A stretch of DNA of 36,472 nucleotides, from positions 1 through 36,472 of IMG/VR virus record IMGVR_UViG_3300009146_000027. One strand, given 5' to 3'. The position numbers and the translations under genes were made by a program. This DNA is from a virus. The notes under the pieces were generated by a model, which worked only from the letters and a program-made list of their open reading frames with translations, made no database searches and was not told the origin of the DNA. Of the stretch, positions 25,766-32,409 are shown in pieces; the first letter of the stretch is position 1, and the number at the start of each line of letters is the position of its first letter.

Positions 25766-25783
25766 GGGGAGATAGGTATCCCC
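25766..25783 (+). promoter_or_regulatory. Leader hairpin before the first plus-strand gene
   Basis: GGGGA (25766-25770) pairs with TCCCC (25779-25783), 8-nt loop, ending 17 nt before ATG 25801. No T-run follows. Confidence 0.45.
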
Positions 25784-25800
25784 CCACTAAAATCACCTTT

Positions 25801-26082
25801 ATGAATATTTCCGAGATTAAGAAAGCTTTAGGCGTAGAGACATTACCTTTCGAAGAAGGTCTTGCTAATCAGGATGGTACTCCATCATTGTATGGTACTA
25901 TTTGGGATAACACTACACGTAGGCAAGTTAGTATCCTCAAGACTGATTTGACCAGTGTAATCGCTAATCCAACACGTTCTGATTTGTACATGCATCATAG
26001 CCAGCCAGTATCCACTGGTTCAGGCAAGATGTTTGACAACTATCGTATTGGTATCATGGCTAATGTCATTGGTACGTTGTAG
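25801..26082 (+). CDS. Early protein, 93 residues, likely highly expressed
   Basis: First gene of the plus arm: MNISEIKKALGVETLPFEEG, later TRSDLYMHHSQPVSTGSG. No family recognised. It uses more C/G-ending and CGT/GGT codons than the genes after it, has a structured leader and a strong terminator right after its stop, so it should form a separate, abundant mRNA. Possibly an early host-takeover or DNA-binding protein, but nothing in the sequence shows that. Confidence 0.7.
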   Translation: MNISEIKKALGVETLPFEEGLANQDGTPSLYGTIWDNTTRRQVSILKTDLTSVIANPTRSDLYMHHSQPVSTGSGKMFDNYRIGIMANVIGTL

Positions 26083-26084
26083 GT

Positions 26085-26110
26085 AAGGGGGCGTAAGCCC
26101 CTTTATTTTT
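26085..26110 (+). terminator. Strong terminator with GTAA tetraloop
   Basis: AAGGGGGC (26085-26092) pairs with GCCCCTTT (26097-26104; one G-U) around the loop GTAA, a GNRA-type tetraloop, followed by ATTTTT. It starts 3 nt after the stop. The next 247 bp hold no gene; they contain small palindromes (TGTTATAACA 26235-26244, GTTAC-TAA-GTAAC 26262-26274) and a weak promoter candidate (TTTG at 26209, TATCTTG at 26230). Confidence 0.8.
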
Positions 26111-26357
26111 CATACACAATGTTAGAACTAGCAGAAATCAAGAGATATTCATTAAAGTTAATAAGGTAGGGTGTTAGTACAGGATATATACTATGAGAGA
26201 GAGTACAGTTTGCATAATTGCGTCAGACATATCTTGTTATAACATAAACTTATAGCTACTTGTTACTAAGTAACCTTCCTAATTTCATCAACCTTTTCAC
26301 TATCACCAATTTTCTCATAATCAGGGTTTATAATAATAGCCCAAAATACAATCCAAA

Positions 26358-26705
26358 ATGAAAAACTTTGCAATCCTTTTAAGTATCATTGCTTTCTTAG
26401 TTATTATGATGAGCAGTTGTTCAGAATCTCAACCTACAATTAAAGCAGCAGGTAGTGTTGACAGTATCATTATTGCACGTAATGAAATACTCAATGAGAA
26501 AGTACTTGCAAAAGTACATTCTTGGCCTATTCGTGTTGATGAAGAATTTATTTCCGAATTGAAATGGGTTCATCCAGCATTTGTTGCTGGTGACATAGTT
26601 ACATTAGGTGGAGTTCATTCTACTTATATGATTGATTCAATAATTGTCCTTGATACAGAAGGACATTATACTGGTGATCTAAACATACTAGATGATGACA
26701 ATTAA
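26358..26705 (+). CDS. Predicted lipoprotein
   Basis: 115 residues. Signal peptide MKNFAILLSIIAFLVIMMSSC: short basic start, hydrophobic helix and lipobox-like MSSC with Cys21 to be lipidated, followed by SES. The mature part is a ~90-residue beta-rich domain. Phage-encoded lipoproteins on early operons often block superinfection by binding receptors or injected-DNA channels; this function is inferred only. An inverted repeat overlaps its stop codon. Confidence 0.7.
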   Translation: MKNFAILLSIIAFLVIMMSSCSESQPTIKAAGSVDSIIIARNEILNEKVLAKVHSWPIRVDEEFISELKWVHPAFVAGDIVTLGGVHSTYMIDSIIVLDTEGHYTGDLNILDDDN

Positions 26706-26717
26706 GTCATCATCTAG
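26688..26717 (+). repeat. 12-bp inverted repeat across the lipoprotein stop codon
   Basis: CTAGATGATGAC (26688-26699) and GTCATCATCTAG (26706-26717) are perfect complements; the 6-nt loop contains the TAA stop. T-run after it is weak (TTTAAAT). It may protect the mRNA 3' end or form the first domain of the following RNA. Confidence 0.55.
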
Positions 26718-26908
26718 TTTAAATAACAAACGTGGTGTTGATGCAAAAAGACCACATTAAACAATTCATTAAACTTGCATCTAGTGTACTGGTTAAGCAT
26801 TCCAGATAATACACGATTTAACATGCTTAGATAATAGTAAAAGGCTATATTGGGGACGATATAGTGACAAGCAATAAGGCCGCTTTGAAGTGCCTATTCA
26901 TTTTCTTT
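26718..26908 (+). ncRNA. Candidate structured RNA with two H-type pseudoknots
   Basis: No gene fits. Stems seen: GTGGT (26732-26736)/ACCAC (26751-26755), whose loop carries GATGCAA (26740-26746) complementary to TTGCATC (26775-26781), a pseudoknot. GTGT (26784-26787)/ACAC (26811-26814) and CTGG (26789-26792)/CCAG (26802-26805), whose loop carries TAAGCAT (26794-26800) complementary to ATGCTTA (26823-26829), a second pseudoknot. Then CTATAT (26845-26850)/ATATAG (26859-26864), and a final hairpin at about 26873-26898 followed by CATTTTCTTTT, a terminator. No known family recognised; could be a regulatory RNA, anti-terminator or processed spacer. Confidence 0.5.
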
Positions 26909-26930
26909 TAAACCCTTAAAATAAAATAAC

Positions 26931-27284
26931 GTGGAAAAATCACAAATGTTAGCGATACTGGAATTTGGTAATATATATGAATTTAAATTCTTAACAAGTG
27001 AAGAGTGGTGGAGTATAGTAACTAAATCAGCAACTGTAATAACTACAAGGTTATTACCTTATGGTATAGTAAATACTGCAATCATTGATAAAACAGAATA
27101 TAATCAAGTATCATATTACAAAGGCCATCCTTCTGAATCAGAGCAATGTGTATATTGTTCTAATCGTCATTATACAATAGAAGATACAGAATCTTTTATT
27201 AAGATAATGACACAAGGTATAGCACCAGTATGGCCTGAACCAGAAGAAATGCAACACCTACTTTGCGAAGATACTGATTATTAA
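26931..27284 (+). CDS. Hypothetical early protein, GTG start
   Basis: 117 residues from GTG at 26931; an internal ATG at 26946 would shorten it by five. Mixed alpha/beta: MLAILEFGNIYEFKF, SEEWWSIV, then CVYCSNRHYTIEDTESF. One CxxC. No family recognised. A-rich leader AAAATAAAATAAC. Confidence 0.6.
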   Translation: MEKSQMLAILEFGNIYEFKFLTSEEWWSIVTKSATVITTRLLPYGIVNTAIIDKTEYNQVSYYKGHPSESEQCVYCSNRHYTIEDTESFIKIMTQGIAPVWPEPEEMQHLLCEDTDY

Positions 27285-27287
27285 GAT

Positions 27288-27381
27288 ATTGGTCAATATG
27301 CTCATTTGTACGTGTACTGATGGAAGGCTATAACAATCTATCCAGAGGAGGAAATACACCTAGAGTATTGACCAATTTTTT
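27288..27381 (+). ncRNA. Candidate structured RNA closed by an 11-bp helix
   Basis: ATTGGTCAATA (27288-27298) pairs perfectly with TATTGACCAAT (27366-27376), followed by five T; CTC/GAG (27301-27303 with 27363-27365) continues the helix. Inside, GTGTA (27312-27316)/TACAC (27355-27359) and TGGA (27321-27324)/TCCA (27341-27344) leave the purine tract GAGGAGGAAA unpaired. It could be a terminator with an elaborated loop or a small RNA. Confidence 0.55.
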
Positions 27382-27401
27382 ACCTTTTAAAACTATTCAC
27401 A

Positions 27402-27860
27402 ATGAAAATTAAATTATGTTGGTTCAACCAACATTGGAATGTTTATCTTTATTCAGATGATAGTCTCTGGATAGGGAATAGAACAGAGAAAATTATTAGG
27501 GATGAAACACCGGGTCATGAAGGTGAGTATAGATTGCGTGAATATAAACATGCTGAAATACCTATATTTACGTTTGGATTCTTTGCAGATGATGCAAAAC
27601 AGAGGCCGGGGCATGGTGGTGAATGGTCAAGTAATTCACCAGTCATTAATAGAGTGTTTGGTACAACTCTTAGAGAAATTGCTGTAGACCAGATGAGTGT
27701 AGCTGTTCCTATTGAATGGCTAAAAGAATTGTTGGGTGATAATGTTGAATGGGGAGCATCAATGTGGTCACCAAATTATCTTGAAATTAAATCTGCAAAA
27801 GATTATCCCAATCCAGAATATGACCAATGGATTGAAATAATTCCGAAGCTTGTCAGCTAA
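27402..27860 (+). CDS. Hypothetical early protein
   Basis: 152 residues, beta-rich and Trp-rich: MKIKLCWFNQHWNVYLYSDD at the start, then TFGFFADD, AVPIEWLKELLG. Start directly behind TATTCACA (27394-27401). No family recognised. Structured elements on both sides isolate it from its neighbours. Confidence 0.65.
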   Translation: MKIKLCWFNQHWNVYLYSDDSLWIGNRTEKIIRDETPGHEGEYRLREYKHAEIPIFTFGFFADDAKQRPGHGGEWSSNSPVINRVFGTTLREIAVDQMSVAVPIEWLKELLGDNVEWGASMWSPNYLEIKSAKDYPNPEYDQWIEIIPKLVS

Positions 27861-27875
27861 GGAACAACACCCAAA

Positions 27876-27994
27876 GTAATCAGAGATACATACAAGGTAT
27901 ACATTGTAGCCTACGTGCATAAGTTCATAGTTATTACGCATACCTTCACCAAGAGGAAGATGTAATGATGTTCACTTATTGTATCTCTGATTAC
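27876..27994 (+). ncRNA. Candidate structured RNA closed by a 15-bp helix
   Basis: GTAATCAGAGATACA (27876-27890) pairs perfectly with TGTATCTCTGATTAC (27980-27994). Within it AAGGTAT (27894-27900) pairs with ATACCTT (27940-27946), and smaller hairpins such as GTAG-C-CTAC lie inside. A purine tract AAGAGGAAGA (27951-27960) is unpaired. There is no T-run directly after the helix, so it is not a simple terminator. Confidence 0.5.
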
Positions 27995-28041
27995 AGAGGG
28001 TAAATTAAAATGTCATTTATTCACTTTTAAATATTCACAAA

Positions 28042-28533
28042 TTGAAACAGTTTAATCAGGTTATTACAGTTGAAGTGTCAGTAGATTCTATTGCACAAAA
28101 GTTATTGGAATCAATGAATGTTGATTTCAAACATGCAGAATTAGTAACAGAAGCAGTTATTGGTTCAGCATTGCATTCCGGGAAATTAAGTTACATTTAC
28201 AATGCCTTAAATGGCTTTACTAATGACATTAACTTCAAAGTTGGTGACAAAGTAAGAACTACAAAGAAAGCATATATGTACAAAACTCCAAGTTCCAAAG
28301 AAAGGAGCAGTTCTGAATATGCTACAATGGATAATTGCGTAGTATTGGAGATAGATGAATACCGGGATGCTAAATTGTTGCTGGAATATGACCATTACAA
28401 TCGTGATGAAACCATTGTTCGTAAACAGGAATGGGTAAGTCATACTGAATGTTCACAAATTGAACCATCAATTGATTTGCGTAAATCAAATGGTGCAGAG
28501 ATAATGGGGCCACAGTACACCATGGAAGATTAA
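28042..28533 (+). CDS. Hypothetical early protein, TTG start
   Basis: 163 residues. The first codon is TTG at 28042, two nt after TATTCACA (28032-28039), the motif that precedes other early starts, so this start is favoured. Segments: VITVEVSVDSIAQKLLES, NFKVGDKVRTTKKAYMYK (about 69-86, SH3-like start), ATMDNCVVLEI. Likely a helical N-terminus with an SH3-like beta-barrel after residue 65. No family recognised. Confidence 0.65.
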   Translation: MKQFNQVITVEVSVDSIAQKLLESMNVDFKHAELVTEAVIGSALHSGKLSYIYNALNGFTNDINFKVGDKVRTTKKAYMYKTPSSKERSSSEYATMDNCVVLEIDEYRDAKLLLEYDHYNRDETIVRKQEWVSHTECSQIEPSIDLRKSNGAEIMGPQYTMED

Positions 28534-28541
28534 TCAAACAC

Positions 28542-28584
28542 TTATCGCATCCTATTATATTCAAAACATAATAGGATGCGGTAA
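28542..28584 (+). repeat. 17-bp hairpin between early genes
   Basis: CGCATCCTATTAT (28546-28558) pairs with ATAATAGGATGCG (28568-28580); TTAT/GTAA extends it outward to about 17 bp with one G-U pair. Loop ATTCAAAAC. Followed by TTTCTATTT; could terminate or process transcripts. Confidence 0.6.
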
Positions 28585-28617
28585 TTTCTATTTACAAATC
28601 AAAACAAAAAAAGAAGT

Positions 28618-28911
28618 ATGAAACCTTCACAGTTAAAGTTGAAATTGTTTTTCATTGGTATGCTGATTGTTGCTATGTTTGCAAACAGCAAATGTTTCAG
28701 TCAGAATGCCAAATTGGACAGCAAAGGTAATTATGTGCAGATCAAAGCACCAATTGATACAACTGGTACACCAACTGGAAAGACATTCACCACAACAAAG
28801 GGTGATGTGTATCCTGTCCTGATTTCTAAATCGGGTAGCCTGTTTGTAGTAAGAACATCAGCGAAAGGTACACGCTATAAGATGTATCTTAAAACAGAAC
28901 CAAAGATATAG
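28618..28911 (+). CDS. Exported small protein
   Basis: 97 residues. Signal peptide about 1-29 (KLKLFFIGMLIVAMFANSKCFSQ; probable cleavage after CFS or SQN). The mature part DVYPVLISKSGSLFVVRTSAKGTRYKMYL has the 'YPV-x-(I/V)S-(K)-x-G-x-x-(F/Y)-(V/I)-x-RTS-x-K' pattern of small Bacteroidota proteins annotated as hypothetical. Codon use resembles highly expressed genes. It would act in the periplasm or envelope of the host; role unknown. Confidence 0.7.
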   Translation: MKPSQLKLKLFFIGMLIVAMFANSKCFSQNAKLDSKGNYVQIKAPIDTTGTPTGKTFTTTKGDVYPVLISKSGSLFVVRTSAKGTRYKMYLKTEPKI

Positions 28912-28938
28912 GTTTTGAGTTTTTGGGTTTTCGATGAT

Positions 28939-28973
28939 AGAGTAGTAACACAGAAATGTGTTACTCTCTTTTG
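28939..28973 (+). terminator. Terminator with GAAA tetraloop
   Basis: AGAG-T-AGTAACACA (28939-28952) pairs with TGTGTTACTCTCT (28957-28969), one bulged T, loop GAAA; then TTTTG. Ends the transcript of the exported protein. Confidence 0.75.
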
Positions 28974-29015
28974 TTATTTCAAATATGAAATCAATTCACC
29001 AATAATATATTCACA

Positions 29016-29243
29016 ATGAGCATGCCTATTAATGTTATAATGCGTATTAATAATATCGCATATAAACAGTCTATTCCTACTGAATTAAAAGTAGGAGATT
29101 TAGTTTTTGATACTAAAGATAATAGCTATGGATATGTAGATATGATACACGATGAAAAACGTGTAGCTGTAAGGGATGGCCATGTTACTGAATTAGGAGT
29201 ATCTATTGAAAGACTTAGATTATTAACACCAATAAATAGTTAG
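29016..29243 (+). CDS. Small hypothetical protein, SH3/KOW-like
   Basis: 75 residues, beta-rich: ELKVGDLVFDTKDNSYGYVDMI (24-45) then KRVAVRDGHV. The 'VGDLV-x-D' turn and following strands suggest an SH3-like barrel. Starts immediately after TATTCACA (29008-29015). Confidence 0.65.
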   Translation: MSMPINVIMRINNIAYKQSIPTELKVGDLVFDTKDNSYGYVDMIHDEKRVAVRDGHVTELGVSIERLRLLTPINS

Positions 29244-29245
29244 CA

Positions 29246-29647
29246 ATGAAAACATTAAAAGTTTACTGTAATTACCATAACGAAAGTGGTACATGTACAG
29301 AAGAAGATTATAATGATGCAAAGAATGGTACTAATCCATCAAGAATGGTAAGAGTACAATTTAAAGACTTCTCACATGCTGTTCCTTTTCACACAATAGC
29401 AATCATTGATGATACGTCTATTGATTTATTAAAAAGACTATTAACATTAAGAAAGAAAGGTCAGTTATTTACTCATGCAAATATGGTAGATGATGGTGAT
29501 GGTAATTTTGATGATATGTCTACATTAAATGAAGAATTATTAGACATATTAGATAAAGCAGAAAAAGTTATCAAAAACTATAAAGAACCAGAACCATCAT
29601 TTAATGATATTGATAATACAGGTATTGGTATAAACAGAAATAGTTAA
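29246..29647 (+). CDS. Hypothetical early protein
   Basis: 133 residues, 2 nt after the previous stop. KTLKVYCNYHNESGTCTEEDY at the start (two Cys, one His), a central helix IDLLKRLLTLRKKG, and an acidic Gly/Asp-rich C-terminus. No family recognised. Confidence 0.6.
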   Translation: MKTLKVYCNYHNESGTCTEEDYNDAKNGTNPSRMVRVQFKDFSHAVPFHTIAIIDDTSIDLLKRLLTLRKKGQLFTHANMVDDGDGNFDDMSTLNEELLDILDKAEKVIKNYKEPEPSFNDIDNTGIGINRNS

Positions 29648-29650
29648 CAA

Positions 29651-29686
29651 TGACCTGCAAACCTCAATGTTGAGTTAGGCAGGTCA
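29651..29686 (+). repeat. Cloverleaf-like inverted repeat between early genes
   Basis: TGACCTGC (29651-29658) pairs with GCAGGTCA (29679-29686); a second stem CTCAA/TTGAG lies inside (29663-29667 with 29670-29674). Ends 19 nt before the next start. Confidence 0.5.
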
Positions 29687-29705
29687 CTTCTAAATCCAAT
29701 TAAAA

Positions 29706-30002
29706 ATGGCAACAAAGAAGATTAAGACAAGTAGATATGATCAAAAGTATCAAAAGCTATCAAATGCTTTTGCAGCATTATTAGGAGTTAACGGAGAAGA
29801 GTTTGTAAATGAAATAATGGTAACAAGTAAGTTATCATATAACTCATATCAAAAGATATGTGAGTTAACATTATATCACAGTTATGAAATTCTTGCAGAA
29901 CACTTCGGAGTAGTTCAATCTTATTACTTTAACACAGTAATAGAAGAAAGAGCAAGGAGACACAAACAAACAACAGAAACTCTTTGGATAACAAGCCTAT
30001 GA
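29706..30002 (+). CDS. Helix-turn-helix-like small protein
   Basis: 98 residues, helical. SYQKICELTLYHSYEILAEHFGVVQSYYFNTVIEERAR (about 49-86) has the layout of a DnaA-C/TrpR-like HTH: a helix, 'SYEILAEHFG' and then 'V-x-x-x-x-x-x-(T)-V'. The N-terminus is basic. Possibly an early transcription or replication regulator. Its TGA overlaps the next ATG (ATGA). Confidence 0.5.
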   Translation: MATKKIKTSRYDQKYQKLSNAFAALLGVNGEEFVNEIMVTSKLSYNSYQKICELTLYHSYEILAEHFGVVQSYYFNTVIEERARRHKQTTETLWITSL

Positions 30003-30106
30003 AAATCTTTTTAATTATTGTAATAGTTATCATAACTTTACAATCTTGTGCATCTACAGGTTATGGGTGTCAAGGTAAAAGCAGATTAATAACCAGAGTC
30101 CAATAA
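29999..30106 (+). CDS. Tiny lipoprotein, 35 residues
   Basis: Found by translation: MKIFLIIVIVIITLQSCAST, then YGCQGKSRLITRVQ. A classical short lipoprotein signal (basic start, hydrophobic helix, LQSC lipobox, Cys17) leaving a mature peptide of 19 residues. Very small lipoproteins of this form ('SC-A-(S/T)-G-Y-x-C-x-G-(K/R)') occur in Bacteroidota genomes and phages. ATGA coupling to the previous gene supports translation. Function unknown; envelope or superinfection role possible. Confidence 0.65.
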   Translation: MKIFLIIVIVIITLQSCASTGYGCQGKSRLITRVQ

Positions 30107-30129
30107 TTATTCACCAGAAAACTATTCAC

Positions 30130-30813
30130 ATGAAAACAAAAAAGATTACAAATCTTAGTGAAGAGATGCAACATGATACTATTGCAATGTATCATGATAA
30201 CATCAGAAAATTGCAAGAAATGAAAGATGCAGTAATGCCAAAGTATGAAGAGAAACTGGCATTCTTAAAGCAGGTCAGAGAGGACTTCATTGAAATTGAT
30301 GAAGAAGTTAAAATACTTGATAGCAAAATCGAGAAACTGTATAAGTGGATTGATGCATTTAAAGGTTTCAAAGGCTCTGAATTTGAAACTGAATATGAAG
30401 TACGTGGTGTTGTTAAAGAAAAAACATTTGTTGTAAGAGTTAAGTGGTTAACTGAAATTAATGCCATAATAAAGAAACAAAATAGATTTCTTACATGGGG
30501 TGAAATTTGGAAGTTAATGAGTGAAGATACTAGAATTGTTGATTTGGCGAATCAAACCAAAATGGGTTTTAAATTCTCTAAAGTAACAATTCTAAGAGGA
30601 CTTGATACTCATGCAAACAATCTTAGCAATGCAAAAGGTAGAATGGTATCTATCTATCAGGATAAATATGGATTACCTGAATGGGTAAATCACAATGGTA
30701 AATTGATAAGCCCTGAACATGCTAAAGAGTTTATGGGAATTGAAACAAGTCCTGATGTTATTGTATTACCTATTAAAAGAAAATACGAAAGAAGAAACCA
30801 TGCTCATAACTAG
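30130..30813 (+). CDS. Coiled-coil plus wHTH-like protein
   Basis: 227 residues. Residues ~10-75 form a long charged coiled coil (HDNIRKLQEMKDAVMPKYEE, IDEEVKILDSKIEKLYKWID). After about 105 it appears globular, with helices and KFSKVTILRGLDTHANNL, PEWVNHNGKLISPEHAKEF. Possibly a DNA-binding protein with a dimerisation helix. Start overlaps TATTCACA (30123-30130). Confidence 0.6.
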   Translation: MKTKKITNLSEEMQHDTIAMYHDNIRKLQEMKDAVMPKYEEKLAFLKQVREDFIEIDEEVKILDSKIEKLYKWIDAFKGFKGSEFETEYEVRGVVKEKTFVVRVKWLTEINAIIKKQNRFLTWGEIWKLMSEDTRIVDLANQTKMGFKFSKVTILRGLDTHANNLSNAKGRMVSIYQDKYGLPEWVNHNGKLISPEHAKEFMGIETSPDVIVLPIKRKYERRNHAHN

Positions 30814-31051
30814 AAGAAGCGAATTAACAGGCAAGTTAAATACAAGAGACTTGCCTGTTACTTTTAGACAATTGATAATGTTTTATTGTAATAAACATCA
30901 TCTGGAGATAATATTCCCATGCTTATCACCAGAAGATAAAGAGTTTCTTAGAACAGGAATAACAAAAGAAGAATGGGAACTAATCCGAAAAAAAAATCCA
31001 ATCTATGAAGATGGCAATCACAGGTCACAGACCTCACAAATTGGGGAATGA
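30800..31051 (+). CDS. Conserved small phage protein (TGKxNTRDLPVT type)
   Basis: 83 residues from ATG at 30800, overlapping the end of the preceding gene by 14 nt; an earlier in-frame ATG at 30719 would overlap it far more and is rejected. LTGKLNTRDLPVTFRQLIMF (9-28), then PCLSPEDKEFLRTGITKEEW: the pattern '(S)-x-TGK-x-NT-x-x-(L/I)-x-VT ... P-x-L-(S)-x-x-(E/D)-(R/K)-EF-x-x-(T)GIT-x-EEW' is very widespread in phages. Function unknown. Confidence 0.75.
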   Translation: MLITRRSELTGKLNTRDLPVTFRQLIMFYCNKHHLEIIFPCLSPEDKEFLRTGITKEEWELIRKKNPIYEDGNHRSQTSQIGE

Positions 31052-31493
31052 CTATCAATTAACAAGTGATCTGATTAAAGAAATCAAGAAATTGATACAG
31101 ATGCAGATTGATATGTATCAACCTGATATAATGATAACAGGTATGGCACTTGGTATTGATACAGTATTCGCAATCTTAGCTGTTGAAAATCAAATACCAT
31201 TTATAGCTGCTGTTCCATTTAAAGGTCAAGATAGTATGTGGCCTACAGCATCAAGAAAAGCGTATCTTAATTTAATTAACCAAGCAAAAGAGGTTGTAGT
31301 TATATCTGAAGGTAATTTTACAGCAGCAAAGATGCAATTAAGAAATCAATGGATGGTTGATAATTGTGATTTGTTATTAGCTGTATGGGATGGAACATCA
31401 GGTGGAACTGCTAATTGTATTAAATATGCAATAAACCAAGGTAAACAAATAATTCATATTAACCCTAAAACTTTAAAAGCAGAATTTATATGA
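31005..31493 (+). CDS. SLOG-superfamily (YpsA/DprA-like) nucleotide-binding protein
   Basis: 162 residues. TGHRPHKLG (6-14), TGMALGID (45-52), VPFKGQ (70-75), then NCDLLLAVWDGTSGGTANCI: the order of the SLOG fold as in YpsA (DUF1273) and the DprA Rossmann domain. SLOG proteins bind nucleotides or nucleotide-derived signals. In a phage, possible roles are sensing or hydrolysing defence signals or acting in recombination. Start is at 31005 or 31011. It overlaps the previous gene by 47 nt and the next by 4 nt. Confidence 0.75.
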   Translation: MKMAITGHRPHKLGNDYQLTSDLIKEIKKLIQMQIDMYQPDIMITGMALGIDTVFAILAVENQIPFIAAVPFKGQDSMWPTASRKAYLNLINQAKEVVVISEGNFTAAKMQLRNQWMVDNCDLLLAVWDGTSGGTANCIKYAINQGKQIIHINPKTLKAEFI

Positions 31494-31738
31494 AATATGT
31501 TGTAATGATAATAATAGCAATCATGGGAGTGGTTGCTATTTTTCTTTCCAGTTCAAAAGTTCACATGTGTCCATATGAATTATGTCCCTATATAGGAATG
31601 ACAGAATTTAAAGATGATATTTGTGGTTGTCCTGTAGGTTCAGACTGTAATTTATTAGACAAAATTCATTTTGACTATCCACAATGGTCATATGAAGAGT
31701 GTGAAAGGGAATTATTCAGTCCATTAAGTCTTAAATAA
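31490..31738 (+). CDS. Membrane-anchored Cys-rich protein
   Basis: 82 residues. N-terminal hydrophobic helix (VVMIIIAIMGVVAIFL, 4-19), then a six-Cys domain: HMCPYELCPYIG, DICGCPVGSDC, and one Cys near the C-terminus. Disulfide-rich and probably periplasmic. ATGA overlap with the SLOG gene. Confidence 0.65.
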   Translation: MKYVVMIIIAIMGVVAIFLSSSKVHMCPYELCPYIGMTEFKDDICGCPVGSDCNLLDKIHFDYPQWSYEECERELFSPLSLK

Positions 31739-31793
31739 AAGAAATTTAGATAATGGTATAATTTTTTATTACATTTATTAAAACATTTAAATC

Positions 31794-31991
31794 ATGGAAG
31801 TTTTAGTACGGGTAGACCTTGATACAGAACTCGCCTTGAAATGGTGGGGAAGGTTACCAGATGTAATGAAAAATCATTACTCTATTTCATATTGCTGCAA
31901 GTATGTAGCAAATATTACTCCAAGCGAAATACACAACATTTGGCAGAAAGAAGCTGTCAAATACAATCCCACACCTATATATGTTGATTAA
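31794..31991 (+). CDS. Small hypothetical protein
   Basis: 65 residues: VLVRVDLDTELALKWWGRLPDVMKN, then YCCKYVANITPSEIHNIW. Helical, no family recognised. The spacer before it (31739-31793) has no structure. Confidence 0.55.
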   Translation: MEVLVRVDLDTELALKWWGRLPDVMKNHYSISYCCKYVANITPSEIHNIWQKEAVKYNPTPIYVD

Positions 31992-32013
31992 CCATTTAAA
32001 AACAAAACAAAAC

Positions 32014-32310
32014 ATGAAGAAACTCATGATGCTGCTGTTAGTATGCGTATCACTAACAGCATTTGGTCAAGTTAAGGCCGCTGCTATTGAAGATGATCTG
32101 CCCATAGTAGAACAATCTACATCAACACAGGTTGATAACATTAAAGAAATGAATTACCAGGGAGACTACGTGATCGTGGCTGATGATGATTGGTATGAAC
32201 CAATTGTTGTTACATATGAAGATGTATCTTTAAATAAACGAAGAAAAGAAAGATACAAATTCATTGCTGCAATAAAGTATATGAGCGTAGCATATAAGAA
32301 TACAGTATAA
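32014..32310 (+). CDS. Exported protein
   Basis: 98 residues from ATG at 32014, after AAAACAAAAC; an upstream ATG at 31981 is rejected. Signal peptide MKKLMMLLLVCVSLTAFGQVKA with probable cleavage near residue 18-22. Mature part acidic and Tyr-rich (GDYVIVADDDWYEPIVVTYED), then a basic end. Followed by a strong terminator. Confidence 0.7.
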   Translation: MKKLMMLLLVCVSLTAFGQVKAAAIEDDLPIVEQSTSTQVDNIKEMNYQGDYVIVADDDWYEPIVVTYEDVSLNKRRKERYKFIAAIKYMSVAYKNTV

Positions 32311-32334
32311 ATAGAGGTTTTAATTAAGGAAAGA

Positions 32335-32369
32335 AAATGCCTGATAGAAATATCAGGCATTTCTTTTTT
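32335..32369 (+). terminator. Strong terminator with GAAA tetraloop
   Basis: 12-bp perfect stem AAATGCCTGATA (32335-32346) / TATCAGGCATTT (32351-32362), loop GAAA, then CTTTTTT. Confidence 0.85.
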
Positions 32370-32409
32370 AATAAATCAAGATGATAAAGTACCCACCTTT
32401 ACAATCGTT

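Larger units (their letters stand above)
25454..25800. promoter_or_regulatory. Divergent control region between the two arms
   Basis: 347 bp with no convincing gene. From left: two TTGGCTAA palindromes (25473-25489, 25504-25520); a third palindrome TCTCTA-A-TAGAGA (25567-25579); two TGTCAA copies near 25623 and 25640; an A/T-only stretch (25694-25722); and a G/C hairpin (25766-25783) just before the first plus-strand start. It must contain promoters for both directions and may contain a replication origin; no clear TAnnTTTG element was found. Confidence 0.7.

Noticed and set aside
25801-26357. Replication origin near the start of the plus arm
   Set aside because: AT-rich runs and palindromes are present, but no iterons or GC-skew switch could be shown by eye beyond the strand change of genes.
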